64,000 nt of DNA, from positions 46,594,539 to 46,658,538 of the forward strand of contig NC_065883.2 of the NCBI RefSeq assembly GCF_932274485.2, read 5' to 3'. Shown here piece after piece: positions 10,636 to 21,557 of the stretch. Below the pieces are notes generated by a model, which was given only the letters and a program-made list of their open reading frames with translations, was not told where the DNA came from and searched no databases. Source of the stretch: Patella vulgata (taxonomy: Eukaryota; Mollusca; Gastropoda; Patellidae). Each line of letters starts with the position of its first letter. Position 1 is the first letter of the stretch. A program made the translations under genes and the position numbers.

Positions 10636-10869
10636 GATATACGAGACAGATAGTCCATGTGACAGGCAGATATTCATTACCAATTTGATGAATTGGTTTA
10701 ACTATGATTTTCAGTTAGCCTTAGGTCTAAAGTGTCCAAAATTGGTTGATGGACTTCCGGGTCACTTTGCCAAATGTCAGTTTGGCGGCCATCTTTAAAA
10801 AAAATGGCCGCCGTTTTTTTTCTTATTTGAAATAATGCGAGTCGGGGAAGCCTTCATAACTCCTCAACA
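10636..10869 (+). repeat. Left arm of a 230-bp inverted repeat pair
   Basis: Reads in inverted orientation against 15500-15740. Shared blocks in order: AGTCCATGTGACAG, ATTACCAATTTGATGAA, ATGATTTTCAGTTAGCC, GGTTGATGGACTTCCGGGT, GGCGGCCATCTTTAA and CCTTCATAACTCCT. Similarity is roughly 75-80% by eye. Within the arm the GGCGGCCATC..ATGGCCGCC block is itself palindromic. Confidence 0.75.
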
Positions 10870-11946
10870 GTTTCACCTATATGGATATGTAATATATCTC
10901 AAAATGTTCATAATATAATTCTGCATCTGCTGGTATATGATATATGTTGTTTAATCAATACTATCAGTTTTAAAATAAAAGATTAATCTGAAAAAAGCAA
11001 CATTTTCGAATTTTTTTTTCTTGTCTGTTCGTATGTTTACTAACAAATCGTGTTCAGACCCATATAAGCCAAATTATCTGTTTGGTCAACTTAAGTGATT
11101 GAATAGATATCAGAAACATTGATCATAAAAAATAATCTCAAATATGAGTGTCCCAGATCCAAGATGGCGGAAATTCAAAATGGCGACAAAATTTCCTAAA
11201 ATGGCCAATATGTCAGATAATAGTCATTTCATTGTTTGATATGACATGTACTATCCAATGAGCTTACAATTAAAGATTCATTACGTAAGATTTAGATAAA
11301 GAGCTAGCCATTCTTGCTACAATAGTTCGAAAATAGATAATGTAAAATGAATAATTTGACAATTTCATTCAAATTACTCTATTGCAAGCGAAGATATTAA
11401 CCTTTGAAGGTTAGACAAGACACGTGCAATAATTTCAACAACTGTACTGGTTGCTCGAAGCTAAGTCTCGCTCCTCCATTTTTAGATTAAATCAAAATAT
11501 GACTGATACGTTCTAATTTATTTAATATCGGAGACATCCGATGCCATCGAGAGTTGATTATGCCCTGGTTCAGTTAATTAATGTCTAAATAATAATTTAG
11601 AAAACATTTCAGGCCTAAAGAAAGACCTGCAATAGGCAGATTTAGCTCTTGCACAATGTTTGTTTAATCTAAACAAAGAGTTTTAAAAATCCAAGATGGG
11701 GAAAATTCAAAATGGCGGTCAGAATTTCCATAACAAGAATGACTGTTTTATATAGCTTATAATGTCTCTTTTATAAGGTTTTCAGAGTCACTGAACATGA
11801 ATAAAAACTCAAAAATAATGCTGAAAATGATGTTAATGATACTGCTAAAAATGACACATCTTATTATGCGACCCCCCCCCCCCACACACACACACACCCC
11901 ATAAACAATACAATGGGGCATAATATGGAATTGATTATTTTGGATC
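10870..11946. repeat. Dispersed-repeat DNA with 'ATGGCGG' duplicates and a C/CA run
   Basis: Two related 45-bp blocks, at about 11158-11205 and 11690-11735, share TCCAAGATGG and AATTCAAAATGGCG. The segment at 11530-11670 is similar to 27345-27520 (shared CGATG..CATTGAGA-like, GATTTAGCTCTTGCA). A poly-C run followed by CA repeats lies at 11872-11898. No coding region is supported. Confidence 0.55.
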
Positions 11947-12158
11947 TCACAGATCACAAGACATTTCACCAAAATAGTGAGTCATTTTAATTTCATCTAC
12001 TATGCCTTTGCACCATTTTAAGCCGTATTGAGAATTATTTATGATATATCCAGTTGTTAAGAATTTAAGATCTCTTATTCGTTCAGAAATGGTAATGTGG
12101 TCCGTTTTTACATTAACGCCTCTATGCCCGGCAACTTTTGTCGTATAGTCTAGTAGGC
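11947..12158 (-). CDS. Putative terminal exon of a spliced minus-strand host gene
   Basis: On the minus strand a good 3' splice site (AAAATTTTGGTTGCAG) precedes 12158. The frame enters in the phase left by the exon at 15792-15993 and stays open for 70 codons to a TGA at 11947-11949. The product part begins LLDYTTKVAGHRGVNVKTDH and ends THYFGEMSCDL. No known domain is recognised in it. A weak GTGAAA donor near residue 60 is an alternative, but the in-frame stop fits a last exon. Link to the other exons rests only on strand, order and matching phase. This exon lies between the two arms of the inverted repeat. Confidence 0.45.
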
Positions 12159-13324
12159 CTGCAACCAAAATTTTTAGCTTGCTTAGAAACACAGTTCCGC
12201 TACAAGGTCCTCCCTATTAAACAAACTATACATATTTGGAAAGCTTATAACACCAGGAACACAAATCCAATTAAAATGTTTTAAGGCCAGATGAAAATTG
12301 TGATAATTGTCAAGTAAATGTTATATTTATACTAACAATTGTGAAGTTGACATAAAATTACACATATGATACCTAGGATAGGACAGGCTTATCTTTGCTC
12401 CGTGAGGTGAACGACAGGGTTCTCTACAACCAGACTCGAAATTTCTTTTGAAAAAACTGACTGTAATTTAAATGGTACTTTCTAGAGTATATCCTGGTGT
12501 TTTTAGCTTATGCATATATCTTAATAATTCATCAAAAACGACATAAATTCATAACTACGCGAGAACATTGACTAGTTTATGGACCCCCGAAACTACCATA
12601 CTCCTTTTGAGTGTCCATCCCTGAAAAGGGAGGCAAAAGATATGATGTTAAAACGATAATTCATATATTATTTTACAGTTATATATATAAAAAAGAATGT
12701 CTCCTTTTTAGCCAATGGACAATTTATTGTTAGTTCATGTAGAAAGATATGGTGCTTATAAACGTCTTGCAAATTTCCGTATTACATGGTAGACTTCAAC
12801 GTATCATATACACAATAGGTATTTATTTTACAAGTATAAAAAATGTTTCCGTTTTATCGAATGAACAATTTATTGTTAATTCGCGTGGAAAGATATGATG
12901 TTAAACATGTTACAACTGGTATATTAGTCGAGTATTTTACATTTTACAGAAAGTTTACGTTTAATCGAAATTTCAGTAAACAATTTATTTTAAAGTTGAA
13001 GGGAGTGTCCTACAGGTGGTAGACCATATTAAATGCTGCTTGAATGTGTATTTCATAAACTTTGTATGCATATAGATTATTATACTGAAGGTTCGTCTGG
13101 ATAGAAAATAAGATTTTGTGTGAAACAGGTGTCCTAGAAAAAATGGGTTCACTAACATCAAATATCTGGTTCTACAAATTGTATTTGTCCCTTCTAAGCT
13201 AATACCTGTGCGGAACAAACCTTTCCGTTTCATCGAAAATTTCAATAAATAATTCAATTTTAAATTCAGTGGCTACGAAAACCCTATACATGATATATCA
13301 CAAGCCCTACCTTGCATGATACTA
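12159..13324. other. AT-rich degenerate repeats, probable intron sequence
   Basis: Related blocks recur at about 12640-12780, 12820-12915, 12940-12990 and 13205-13262. They share ACAATTTATTGTTA or a variant of it, GAAAGATATG and a CGTTT.ATCGAA motif. A 90-codon minus-strand frame (12985-13257) falls in these repeats and has no domain. If the host gene model is right, this is intron between its exons at 12158 and 15792. Confidence 0.5.
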
Positions 13325-15022
13325 TAATAATAATAATAATAATAACTTTATTTAATGAGGCAACGTATTTAGTTTGCAAAAAAACTAATCTTCCATAGGT
13401 CCCTCCTAAGCTACAAAGACATAATACATGTAATATCAGGATAAATTTAAAATCATTAGAAATGCAATAGCATTTTAAAGTGGGAAGTTTGATAAGTCAC
13501 TCCCAAACTTCAAAACATATACATTATACAAGTAGAAAATAGGAAGAACACTATAATTACACACAAAATAAAATAGAATGCAGTTGCAAGTTAAAAATAA
13601 TAAGTATGTCATCAGTTGAATATTATGGTTCCTTCAGTGTGCAAAATAAATGACTTTTCAGTTTAATCTTAAAATTTTCAACATTTTTACACATCTTTAT
13701 ATCAAAAGGCAGATTGTTCCATAAAAGACATGCAGAATAATGAAAAGTACGTTTCATGGATTCTGTTTTGCAATTTTGAAGAAAAAGAAATTTACTGGTC
13801 TGTGAACGGAGCAAGATATCCGTTTTGGAAACAAGAGATTTTTCAATAAAATAGAAATTTAGATAAAGTGGAGTATTAAATGTAATAATTTTGAATGCTA
13901 AGACAATTTTATTGTAAAGAATCCTCTGTGTAAGGGTAAGCCAACCGAGTTTAGTAAATAAAGAGGTGGACGGAGTTTCAATCGGTGCATCAACAATAGT
14001 TCTTGCTGCCCTCTTTTGTAATTTTAAAAGAATGTCTAATCTACTTTTGGTAGCATTTCCCCAAATAATAGAGCAATAATCAAATATTGGTAGTATGTAA
14101 CTGTTATAAAACAAAATTCCTGTCTCGTAAGGTAAATGATCTTTTATCTTATTTAGGAGAAATATTTTTGATGCAAGTTTTTTTAGACATATCTGCTATC
14201 TGTGCTTCCCAATTAAGGTCTTGGTCAATTTGAATTCCAAGTAATTTTGCGGTAGTATTCGTCTCAATTTTCTCACCATGGAGTGATAAAGTTAGGTTTT
14301 TCTGATTTCTTTTGTGTTTTGATGAAATCAGCATTGATTTTGTTTTCGAAGGATTGATTACCATCCCATTGTTTTCACACCATTTAGCAACCAAATAGAG
14401 ATAATTTTGGAGATTATTGGCGATGGATTAAATATCTTTGTGTGAACAATGCAGGGTACTGTCATCAGCAAACAAATCTATCTGACTTGATTCAATATTG
14501 AGTGGGAAATCATTTATAAAAATAAGGAATAGGAGAGGACCCACGATCGATCCTTGTGGAACCCCGCATTTGACTGTAGTAATTGAGGAGGTAATTGATC
14601 CTAAACATACTTTTTGCTTCCGTGAGTCAAGATATGATTCAATCAAAATTTGTGAATTATTATCAAATCGATAAAGATGTAGTTTTTCAATAATAAGCTT
14701 ATGATCAATGAGATCAAATGCTTTGCTAAAATCAAGATACACTATACCACTCATCGCACCATTATCGATAGCATCAAGCCAATTATCTGTCATTCGGATC
14801 GGTGCAGTAGCACATGAATGATTTGATCTAAATCCAGATTGGTAAGCATAAAGAACATTGAAGGTTTCCAAATCAGTTTGAATTTGAGTGCTCAAGTGCC
14901 TTTCGAATATCTTTGAAATTGTGGGGAGAATTGAGATTGGCCTATAATTGTTCGGATCATCTTTAGCTCCCTTGCGGTCATTTTGGACATCGGACAGAAC
15001 CCCAACCGAAAATGACGTCACA
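13325..15022 (-). mobile_element. 5'-truncated LINE, reverse transcriptase fragment
   Basis: A minus-strand LINE piece of about 1.7 kb. The 3' end carries AATAAAG followed by a (TTA)n tail (13325-13350 on the plus strand as AATAATAAT), typical of LINEs with microsatellite tails. The 5' end stops inside the RT domain near 15022. It differs from the L1/Tx1-like element at the left of the window in tail, finger and sequence; a CR1/L2/Jockey-like group is likely, but the clade is not fixed. It sits in an intron of the candidate host gene, on the same strand. Confidence 0.85.
13623..15021 (-). pseudogene. Reverse transcriptase remnant of the truncated LINE
   Basis: Coding similarity runs on the minus strand from 15021 to 13623. 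The RT motifs are clear: NNYRPISILPTISKIFERHL, YQSGFRSNHSC, YLDFSKAFDLIDHKLI, CGVPQGSIVGPLLFLIFIND and LFADDSTLH (ADD catalytic pair). A TAA at about 14428-14430 interrupts the frame, which continues as KWCENNGMVINPSKTKSML; a frameshift near 14145-14160 follows, after which the C-terminal region (YILPIFDYCSIIWGNA, LQKRAARTI, LWNNLP) is read to a stop at 13623. The endonuclease half is absent. It cannot be functional. Confidence 0.85.
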
Positions 15023-15499
15023 GAAGTGACATAATCTCAAAATTGTCTTTAGGGACAAATTTTGACACAGAAACAACCCGTCCCCAAATATCGTTTCGAT
15101 TGTGACACACTAGCTAAAAGTTCACTAAGTTTGTGCCCTGCCTCGCCGACGTTCAACATTTTAAATTTGACAGTCTACTTACGACTTTTGTTGAGTTTGC
15201 GGCCACCGCAGCTGTATAGGGAGGACCACTGGGCGTATTTATTTACGCTAATTGAATAACTTAAGAAGACCACACACATAATTTGGCTAAAATTACTCTG
15301 AACAGGATTTGGTAGTAAACTTATAAAATAAATCATGAAAACCTGGGAAAATAAAAATGCCAAAAGGTTGCTTTTTCCAGAATAATCTATTGATTTGGAA
15401 AATATATGATTCATTCAACAACAAGTATCATATAGCACCAGAAGAAGCATTTTCTTGTGAACATTGTGAGCCACATTCCATATCCATAGGTCGATCTTT
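15023..15499. other. Non-coding stretch between LINE and inverted repeat
   Basis: Short open frames on both strands lack start context and domains. The first bases beyond the LINE truncation point show no target duplication that I can find. Probably intronic. Confidence 0.4.
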
Positions 15500-15740
15500 T
15501 CAGGAGTTATGAAGGTTTCCCTGGATGCGCTCAATTTCAATGAAATAACGGCGGCCATCTTTAAAGATGGCCGCCAAAATGCAATTTAGCAAAGTAACCC
15601 GGAAGTCCATCAACCAAATTTCAACACTTCAGCCACCAGGCTAACTGAAAATCATGGTTGAATTTATTCATCAAATTGGTAATGATGTTCCAAAATCCCA
15701 GGTCTGTCACATGGACTAAGAAGACAGTCCTATCCGTATC
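15500..15740 (-). repeat. Right arm of the 230-bp inverted repeat pair
   Basis: Reverse-complement partner of 10636-10869. It contains the perfect 26-bp palindrome GGCGGCCATC..GATGGCCGCC (15549-15575 region). Its outer edge lies about 50 bases from the exon at 15792, so it is within the downstream intron of that exon. Confidence 0.75.
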
Positions 15741-15791
15741 TATGTCATTTTGTAAAATCTACCAGAATAATATAAGTTAAGGAGAACTTAC

Positions 15792-15993
15792 CTTTGATAC
15801 TAACAATTTCATTTTCTTTGATTACCACGGTAACGCGGATGTTTTTGACAATGAAGGTGTTTATATTTTTATTTTGGTCTTTTTTGATTGTAAATTCCTT
15901 CATCTCAGTGCCTGTGTAGACACAGACGATATCATCCTCCATATCGTAGGCCATTACATGGTCAACAATAGTAACTAATGGTGCTTGTGCTAT
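15792..15993 (-). CDS. Internal exon of a spliced minus-strand host gene
   Basis: On the minus strand, a pyrimidine-rich acceptor (TTCTTCTTTATTCAG) precedes 15993, and a consensus GTAAGT donor follows 15792 (CAAAG|GTAAGT). The exon is 202 bases: 67 codons plus one base, entering in phase 0. It encodes IAQAPLVTIVDHVMAYDMED and continues DDIVCVYTGTEMKEFTIKKD, NTFIVKNIRVTVVIKENEIV. The alternating hydrophobic pattern suggests a beta-rich domain. It joins in phase to the exon at 17031-17288 (phase 0) upstream and to 12158 (phase 1) downstream. Two consensus splice signals around an open frame make this the best-supported exon of the window. Function is not recognised with confidence. Confidence 0.6.
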
Positions 15994-16656
15994 CTGAATA
16001 AAGAAGAAAATATATTATTTATCATTTTGGGTTTTAAAAAAAGTGTGCATCAACTGAGTAGTGTATGCATTGCCGAACGAGCCAAGGGGCATAGTGGAGG
16101 GGGGGGGGGCAACTTCCCCACTAAATTTTGAACAATTTTCATGCAGTGGTAGAGTGAAAAAGAAATTCTCATCTTGCTGGCATAATAAAGCGCTCGAAAT
16201 CTAATTAAAACACTATTTTACTTTTCTTTTAATTGAAGACTGCAAATTTGTACTGAACTGACTATGGATAACATTTTGTCTGGAACCACTCTACTTTGTG
16301 CGAAATTTTTTAACCGCCGCCGTCTGTAACCCGAAATTTTTTCGGGTATATCGGGCTCTGCCCCACTAATTGTCACTGAGCCCGTACGCCCATTGGTGTA
16401 TATGAAAATTTTTGCGTAATGTTTTGCCCGAAACCACACCTAACAGATGGTTTTTAATGAAAGAAGGGAGATGACAGTGTCCATTAGACAGAGACCATGT
16501 CATTTCGGGACTTACACGGATTGCCACGTTGCTCTAATCGATATGTGAAATAATTATCTGAATAATGGTAATCATATCCATTTAAGTTGATTTAAGTACA
16601 AGAATATACTTATAACGTTTAGTTTATTAATAAGCTAATATATTCCCGAATTTAGA
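15994..16656. other. Intron part with a dispersed repeat
   Basis: Holds a G-run at 16100-16110, a repeat shared with 9950-10004 (16263-16312), and a small hairpin CCCGAAATTTTTTCGGG at 16339-16355. A 73-codon minus frame at 16218-16439 overlaps this repeat and is not credible as a gene. Confidence 0.5.
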
Positions 16657-16994
16657 AATGAAATAAAGTTTAACATCCTACTGTTCTGCTCCTAAACTGG
16701 GCTAATGAAGACGGGTATACGCATTACAGTGTGCTATGAGGGAAATTTTGCACGGGCAGCGGCGCTGCGGCCTACTCTACATCGAATTCCAACTGCCAAG
16801 GGATCCTTTACGAGCACGCCAATGTGTACACGGGACCACGATTTTACGTCCCATCCGAACGACTAGACAGATGTCCTTGTCGGTCCCTCCATCCTGCATC
16901 ACTGACAATAGGAAACCACGCCGGAAAATCTGGATGATCTTTCTCGGCCAATGCAGGTATCGAACACCCGACCTCCAGGCTAGCAAGCGAACTT
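16657..16994 (-). mobile_element. SINE-B copy within the host gene intron
   Basis: Runs from the ATGAAAT.. tail side through the CCAACTGCCAAGGGATCC segment and the CATCCGAACGACTAGACAG segment to the reverse B box (CGAACACCCGACC) and CAGGCTAGCAAGCGA. The first bases of the tRNA head are missing. Confidence 0.85.
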
Positions 16995-17030
16995 AAAATG
17001 TTTGACTATAGACGATTGAATTATACATAC

Positions 17031-17288
17031 TTCCAAGTTTGTATTGATAGTGGATCTGAATTCTAAATTCCCCTTGTATCTCTTGTTTGCCACGTTGGTG
17101 AAAGTTATATATCTGCACACCTGGCAAATATTAAGCCATTCTTCCCTGGGTTTCCACAACACCACATCTGCTGATGTGGTGTTGTCCTGGACTTTTATTT
17201 TTTTTATTTTTATAGTTTGTTTATTCATCGTTTCTACTTCTTGGACTTGCTGTTCCTGTTGATAGAAGTTTATATTTTCACCTATATT
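17031..17288 (-). CDS. Internal exon of a spliced minus-strand host gene, possible OB-fold
   Basis: On the minus strand the frame is open from an AG acceptor (CATACCAG, 17289-17296) to a GTATGT donor just after 17031, 86 codons in phase 0. It encodes an N-terminal Gln-rich part (FYQQEQQVQEVE) and then IKIKKIKVQDNTTSADVVLW and RYITFTNVANKRYKGNLEF. The pattern K(I/V)xD..(T/S)xDVVLW, followed by an Ile-rich strand and STINTNLEI, resembles RPA-type OB-folds that bind single-stranded DNA. That is inference from pattern only. An in-frame ATG at 17301-17303 could be a start, but the protein would begin abruptly, so upstream exons are likely. A second possible acceptor is TATCAACAG inside the exon. 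Confidence 0.55.
17154..17189. repeat. Perfect hairpin inside the OB-like exon
   Basis: ACAACACCACATC, a TGCT loop, then GATGTGGTGTTGT: a 13-bp perfect stem within coding sequence (DNTTSADVVLW). It could be chance or a structured RNA site. Confidence 0.5.
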
Positions 17289-17454
17289 CTGGTATGTGAT
17301 CATAACAAATGTACAAATGTAATATTTTGAGCAAATTTAAAGGAAAAAAAGATAGAAGACAGAAGGTAGGGAAGCTAAACAGGGCCACATTCTATTATTG
17401 TTTAGTATAATTTCATGTTAGTATTTTGAAAGCTTCAAAGTAGTTAATTGAAAT

Positions 17455-17690
17455 AATGACTAATGAAGACGGACATGCGCCATATAGTGTGCTTCGGGGG
17501 GGGGGGGCAATTTACGCGATCAGCGGCCCTACGGCCTACTCTTATATCGAATTCGAATGCCAAGGGTTCTTTAACGTGCAAGTCAACGTGTACTGGGAGA
17601 CTCCGTTTTTCGTCCCATCCGAACGACTAGACGTCGTTCTTGCCAGGCCTTCCGTCCTGCATCACTGACAAGAGGGAGCCAAGCCGAAAA
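17455..17690 (-). mobile_element. SINE-B fragment, diverged
   Basis: GCGGCCCTACGGCCTACTCT, ATATCGAATT, CATCCGAACGACTAGAC and CGTCCTGCATCACTGACAAG blocks in reverse orientation. It carries a 13-G run and lacks the tRNA head. Confidence 0.8.
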
Positions 17691-17751
17691 ACTTTTATGT
17701 CGAACGTTTGACAGAAACTGGGTCATTTCCGTACTAAGATATGCTTTAATT

Positions 17752-17935
17752 TTATTTCAATAATTGGCTTGTGCGTATAGGGTTCTTTATGAGTAGGATA
17801 ACCTGGAGGGACCAGAGAAACCGACGAGGTTTATAGGCAACTCTTACCATGTTACATACTTGCTTGGAATACAAACCACGACACCGATTCCATGACAGAC
17901 TACGCTTCAGCGCCCCCCCCCCCCATACCACCACC
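17752..17935 (-). mobile_element. SINE-A copy, reverse orientation, diverged
   Basis: Reverse complement of SINE-A from the AATTGGCTTGTGCGTA region through the B-box region (CAAACCACGACACCGATTCC, then ATGACAGACT) to GCGC followed by a C-run, which corresponds to the G-run at the SINE-A head. Confidence 0.7.
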
Positions 17936-18237
17936 CCTCCCCATCAGACACATTGAAGACAGATGAAGTGCTTATTAAGATTAAGATATCTTTCCTCTAC
18001 AATTGTTCCCGTTATAGTAGAGAGTTGTGTTAATTGCTTGGCGCGAGAGGGAACATCCCTTGTCTTGCAAATTCTTTTACCTGGTCGGGTATCACTAATG
18101 TAAGCGGTGTTATTCTTGGGGTTTTTTCTGTAACAGATTAAAATATTTTAGTCAAATTTAATAAAAGTTGTCTGTATTAGTAATTTAGTTTAACGTTGCG
18201 CGGATTTTTATACTTAGTTGAGGGTGGGGTGATGTAG

Positions 18238-18440
18238 AGAAATGATATGACGTTAAACGTCCTACTGTTCTGCTCCGACTGGGCTAGTGAAGATGGACAT
18301 ATTACGTCAATACAGTGTGATATAAGCACCTCTTATATCGAATTCCAACTGCCAATGGATTTTTTTTTACGTGCACGCCACTGTATATGCGATTGTGATT
18401 TTAACCCCGACGTTTGAAATTAAATTTCTACACTGTAACG
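18238..18440 (-). mobile_element. SINE-B fragment fused to a duplicated 55-bp segment
   Basis: The tail side of SINE-B (ACGTTAAACGTCCTACTGTT) up to TTTACGTGCACGCCA, then a 55-bp segment (GCGATTGTGATTTTAACCCC..CTACACTGTAA) that recurs at 19346-19400. The part from TTACGTCAATACAGTGTGAT on recurs in the next fragment at 18605, so two local duplications share this breakpoint. Confidence 0.7.
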
Positions 18441-18604
18441 GCACAGACTTGTGTTGAATTAACATTTCAGTTACCCTTAATATCATAGTTCAACTGGAGA
18501 AATGTGGAATATATTGCCAAAAAATTTGATTTACCAGAAGGGTTTCAATCTTTAATTCTCCACAATTAAAAAATGTCACTTACGATGTTTTTGCTCTATG
18601 CCAA

Positions 18605-18795
18605 CGAATTACGTCAATACAGTGTGATTTAAGCACCTCTTATATCGAATTCCAACTGCCAATGGATTTTTTTTTACGTGCAAGCCAATGTATACAGCGG
18701 ACCAGATTTTCGTCACATCCGAACAAGTAGACTTGTCCTTTTCAAGCCCTCCGTCCGGTACTATCGACAAGGTGGAAACCATGTCGAAATGGTTG
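18605..18795 (-). mobile_element. SINE-B fragment, locally duplicated
   Basis: Starts with the same TTACGTCAATACAGTGTGAT as 18310 and continues through TATCGAATTCCAACTGCCAA, the CATCCGAACAAGTAGAC block and ATCGACAAGGTGGAAACC. Confidence 0.7.
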
Positions 18796-19542
18796 GGGGA
18801 GAGAACGCTATCGTTTGGCTGCATCGAGTGGACATTGGTGCCTGAAAATGTGCTTGGCTATGTTTTCTGACAATATAACCTAATAGTGACGTAAAAAGGG
18901 TAAATAAAATCGGACTAAGAACAGAAGCTTGATGTAGGTTAGTCTGGCGTTATTGGAATTTGAACGAGCGTTTTCAAATAAATACATTTTGGCTATAGCA
19001 GTAAATTGTGCTTCTAAGTAGATAATTGAATTGGTAAAGATGGATATCGAATCAATTTTTACCTGTAATTAAATACTTGATGTTGGTTCTTATTGACTGT
19101 TTTATTACAAAATTACTTAAAATGTAAGTTTTGTTTACGGCCAGTTTTATTTTAACCTTCCTTCTGAATTTTTTTGAAACAATATTTTAAAAATAACATG
19201 TCTTCCGACGGGACCAACGTTTAGTTGACGCAAATCGTTGATTTGAATAGAATTCATGTTGAAATAGAATGAAAATGTAAAGAGCATTTACTTTTAAAGG
19301 TAGTTTTCCACGTGCATAATTTCAATCTGAGGCACAACTCGAAGTACATGGGATGCGATTGTGATTTTAACCCTGGCGTTTGAAATTAAATTTCTACACT
19401 ATAAAAAATCTTGTGTTTAAAAAGCACAAACTTGTGTTAATTTCAACACAAGTTATGTGTCTCTATTTAACGGCTAAAACTTGTATTGCTTCATATAAAC
19501 TTGTGTATAACCTCCAAAAAAACAATGTGTTGTATTTTACCT
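18796..19542. other. Non-coding, AT-rich; one duplicated segment
   Basis: Apart from 19346-19400 (copy of 18385-18440), nothing is recognised. A string of near-repeats with 'CTTGTGTT' lies at 19408-19530. No gene is supported. Confidence 0.4.
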
Positions 19543-19551
19543 ATTTATATC

Positions 19552-19870
19552 GGGGGATCACGTAGCTAAGTGGGTAAGACGCTGGCTCGCTATTCTGGGT
19601 GGGTTTTTAGGTCTCTGCATTGGCCGAGAAAGTTCATCCAGATTTTCCGGCGTGGTTTCCCCTAACAGGGAGAGCTGTCTAGTCTTTCGGGTGGGACGAA
19701 AACCAAGATCACATGTGCACACTGGCGTGCACGTAAAAGATCCCTTAGCAGTTGGAATCCGATATAAGGGTATCTTCCCCATAGCACATTGCATGGCGTA
19801 TGCCCGTCTTCATTAACCCAGTTTAGGAGCAGAACAGTAGGACGTTAAACCCAATTTCATTTCATTTCTG
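19552..19870 (+). mobile_element. SINE-B with 9-bp target-site duplication
   Basis: tRNA-like head GATCACGTAGCTAAGTGGGT (A box), SINE-B body and ATTTC-type tail. ATTTATATC flanks it on both sides (19543-19551 and 19871-19879). The B-box region is diverged (internal change near 19600), so it is an older copy. Confidence 0.85.
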
Positions 19871-19879
19871 ATTTATATC

Positions 19880-20610
19880 CAGTATAGCAACTTTTCCTAT
19901 GCAACCCCCTCCGTTTGTTTTGTTTAAACTTTAATGTTTGATAAATGACATAAACATAATTTTGTTTGTTAAATGATTATTTATTCAATAAATGATATAA
20001 AAAATTAAATTAATGCCAAATCAACACTAAACAGACATCTCGAAGGTTAATGAACAAAGATAATTCCAATACATATAAATTGTGTTATACAATGAAAAAA
20101 TACGTATTGCACAATAAATACATGGCGAGGTCTACTTAATGTTTGTAATAATTAATAAAAGATTTTAGATAATTACAAATATTTTATAAATCAAGTGAAT
20201 TCCTTGACACTCAAATTCAGGAAAAGGGGTGTTGAGTTCCAACACATAGTTTTATCAGTGTACGGTGACACAAATACCACATACAAATTCCGCGTTCGAT
20301 TACTTGCTCCGTGTTAACTCGACCAGGATCCTCGGTAAACAATACATCGCCCTATCGTTTTTATCGTCATTACTTTCCAAAATTGAAAATAAAATCTTAA
20401 AACATTATGGATCATGCTTGAAAACGTTGTAGCCGTTTAAAAAAATAAAAACTCTGAGAAATAGGCAAAGTGGAATAAAAAAAATAATAATATTAATCTT
20501 AAGCCAAAATGGGTGTTCGTTTTGCGAGAGAAGTTTTACCTACTCGTTTTTATGCTACAGTTACAAGACGTACTTGTGAGACTGCGGTAATTTCCTTTTA
20601 ACTATAAGTG
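19880..20610. other. Non-coding; two repeats shared with other places
   Basis: 20316-20404 (CGACCAGGATCCTCGGTAAA to ATCTTAAAA) recurs at 22088-22176. 20499-20600 contains a short ATG frame (MGVRFAREVLPTRFYATVTR) similar to one at 32793. Nothing else is recognised. Confidence 0.5.
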
Positions 20611-21557
20611 CGCAGTGAGCCTGCCCTAATTAGATTCTCCACATATTTAGTACGTTTACGGTAATATATCTCCAAAAGCCAGAATAGAAGGCTTCTGGAT
20701 TTTTGTATTCCCGTAGTTTATTCATCCCTAGACTCTGTGAAATACAAAACATGTTGCCACCAAAGCTGGTTTAGGTGATTTTTGATGCAACGTGGGCGTA
20801 CCCCTTGTTTATTGTACCCACGAACCCCACCTCGAATCCGGTGTTGGGAACTTTTCGGTGGTATAACTCGATACGCCAGCATAGAAAGTTAATGACCTTT
20901 GGCATGTTTATACCTTATGCATCTGTCGATTTGGTGAAATAAAGTTCTTGGAGCCACCAAAGCTAGTTTAGAAGTTATTGCGTGCGCAGCGAGCCTACCC
21001 TATCCCGATTCCCTCACATATTTAGTACGTTTACGGTAATATATCTGGAAAAGCCAGCATACGAGGCTTCTGGATTTTTGTATTCTAGTAGTTTATTCAT
21101 CCCTTGATTCCGTGAAACAAAAAATATTTTGCCACCGAAACTGGTATGGGTGCTTTTTAATGCAGCGTGGTCTTACCCTTTGTTTTTTGTATCCACGAAC
21201 CCCGCCTCGAATCCGGGTGCTAGGAAATTTTCGGTGGCATAACTCGATACACCAACATAGAAAGTAAATGAAAATTGGCCTGTTCATATCTTATCCAACT
21301 GTCGATTTGGTGAAGTACAGATCTTGGAGCCACCAAAGCTATTTAGAAGTTATTGCGTGCGCGATGAGCCTACCGTAACCCGATTCCCCCATGGTTTTAG
21401 TATGTTTACGGTGATACTTCTCTAAACGCCAGCATAGGAAGCTTCTGAAATTTCGTATTCTAGTAGTTTATTCATCCCTTGATTCCATTAAACAAAAAAA
21501 CATTTTGCCATCAAAGCTGGTTCCGGTGCGCTTTGATGCAGCGTGGATGTACCCCTT
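20611..21557 (+). repeat. Tandem satellite, about 375-bp unit, 2.5 copies
   Basis: Units begin near 20611, 20986 and 21360, so the period is 374-375. Each contains CGCAG/CGATGAGCCTACC, TTTAGTACGTTTACGGTAAT, the GTAGTTTATTCATCCCT block, GCCACCAAAGCTGG and CGAACCCC.CCTCGAATCCG. The third unit is cut off after about 200 bases. Divergence between units suggests an old array. Minus-strand frames in it are by-products. Confidence 0.85.

Noticed and set aside
10636-15740. One 5-kb DNA transposon with long inverted ends
   Set aside because: No transposase, no target duplication, and a host-like exon and a LINE lie between the arms; two opposite copies of one repeat explain it better.
20611-21557. 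CRISPR-like array
   Set aside because: The 375-bp period, diverged units and animal context fit a satellite; no short repeats with spacers occur.
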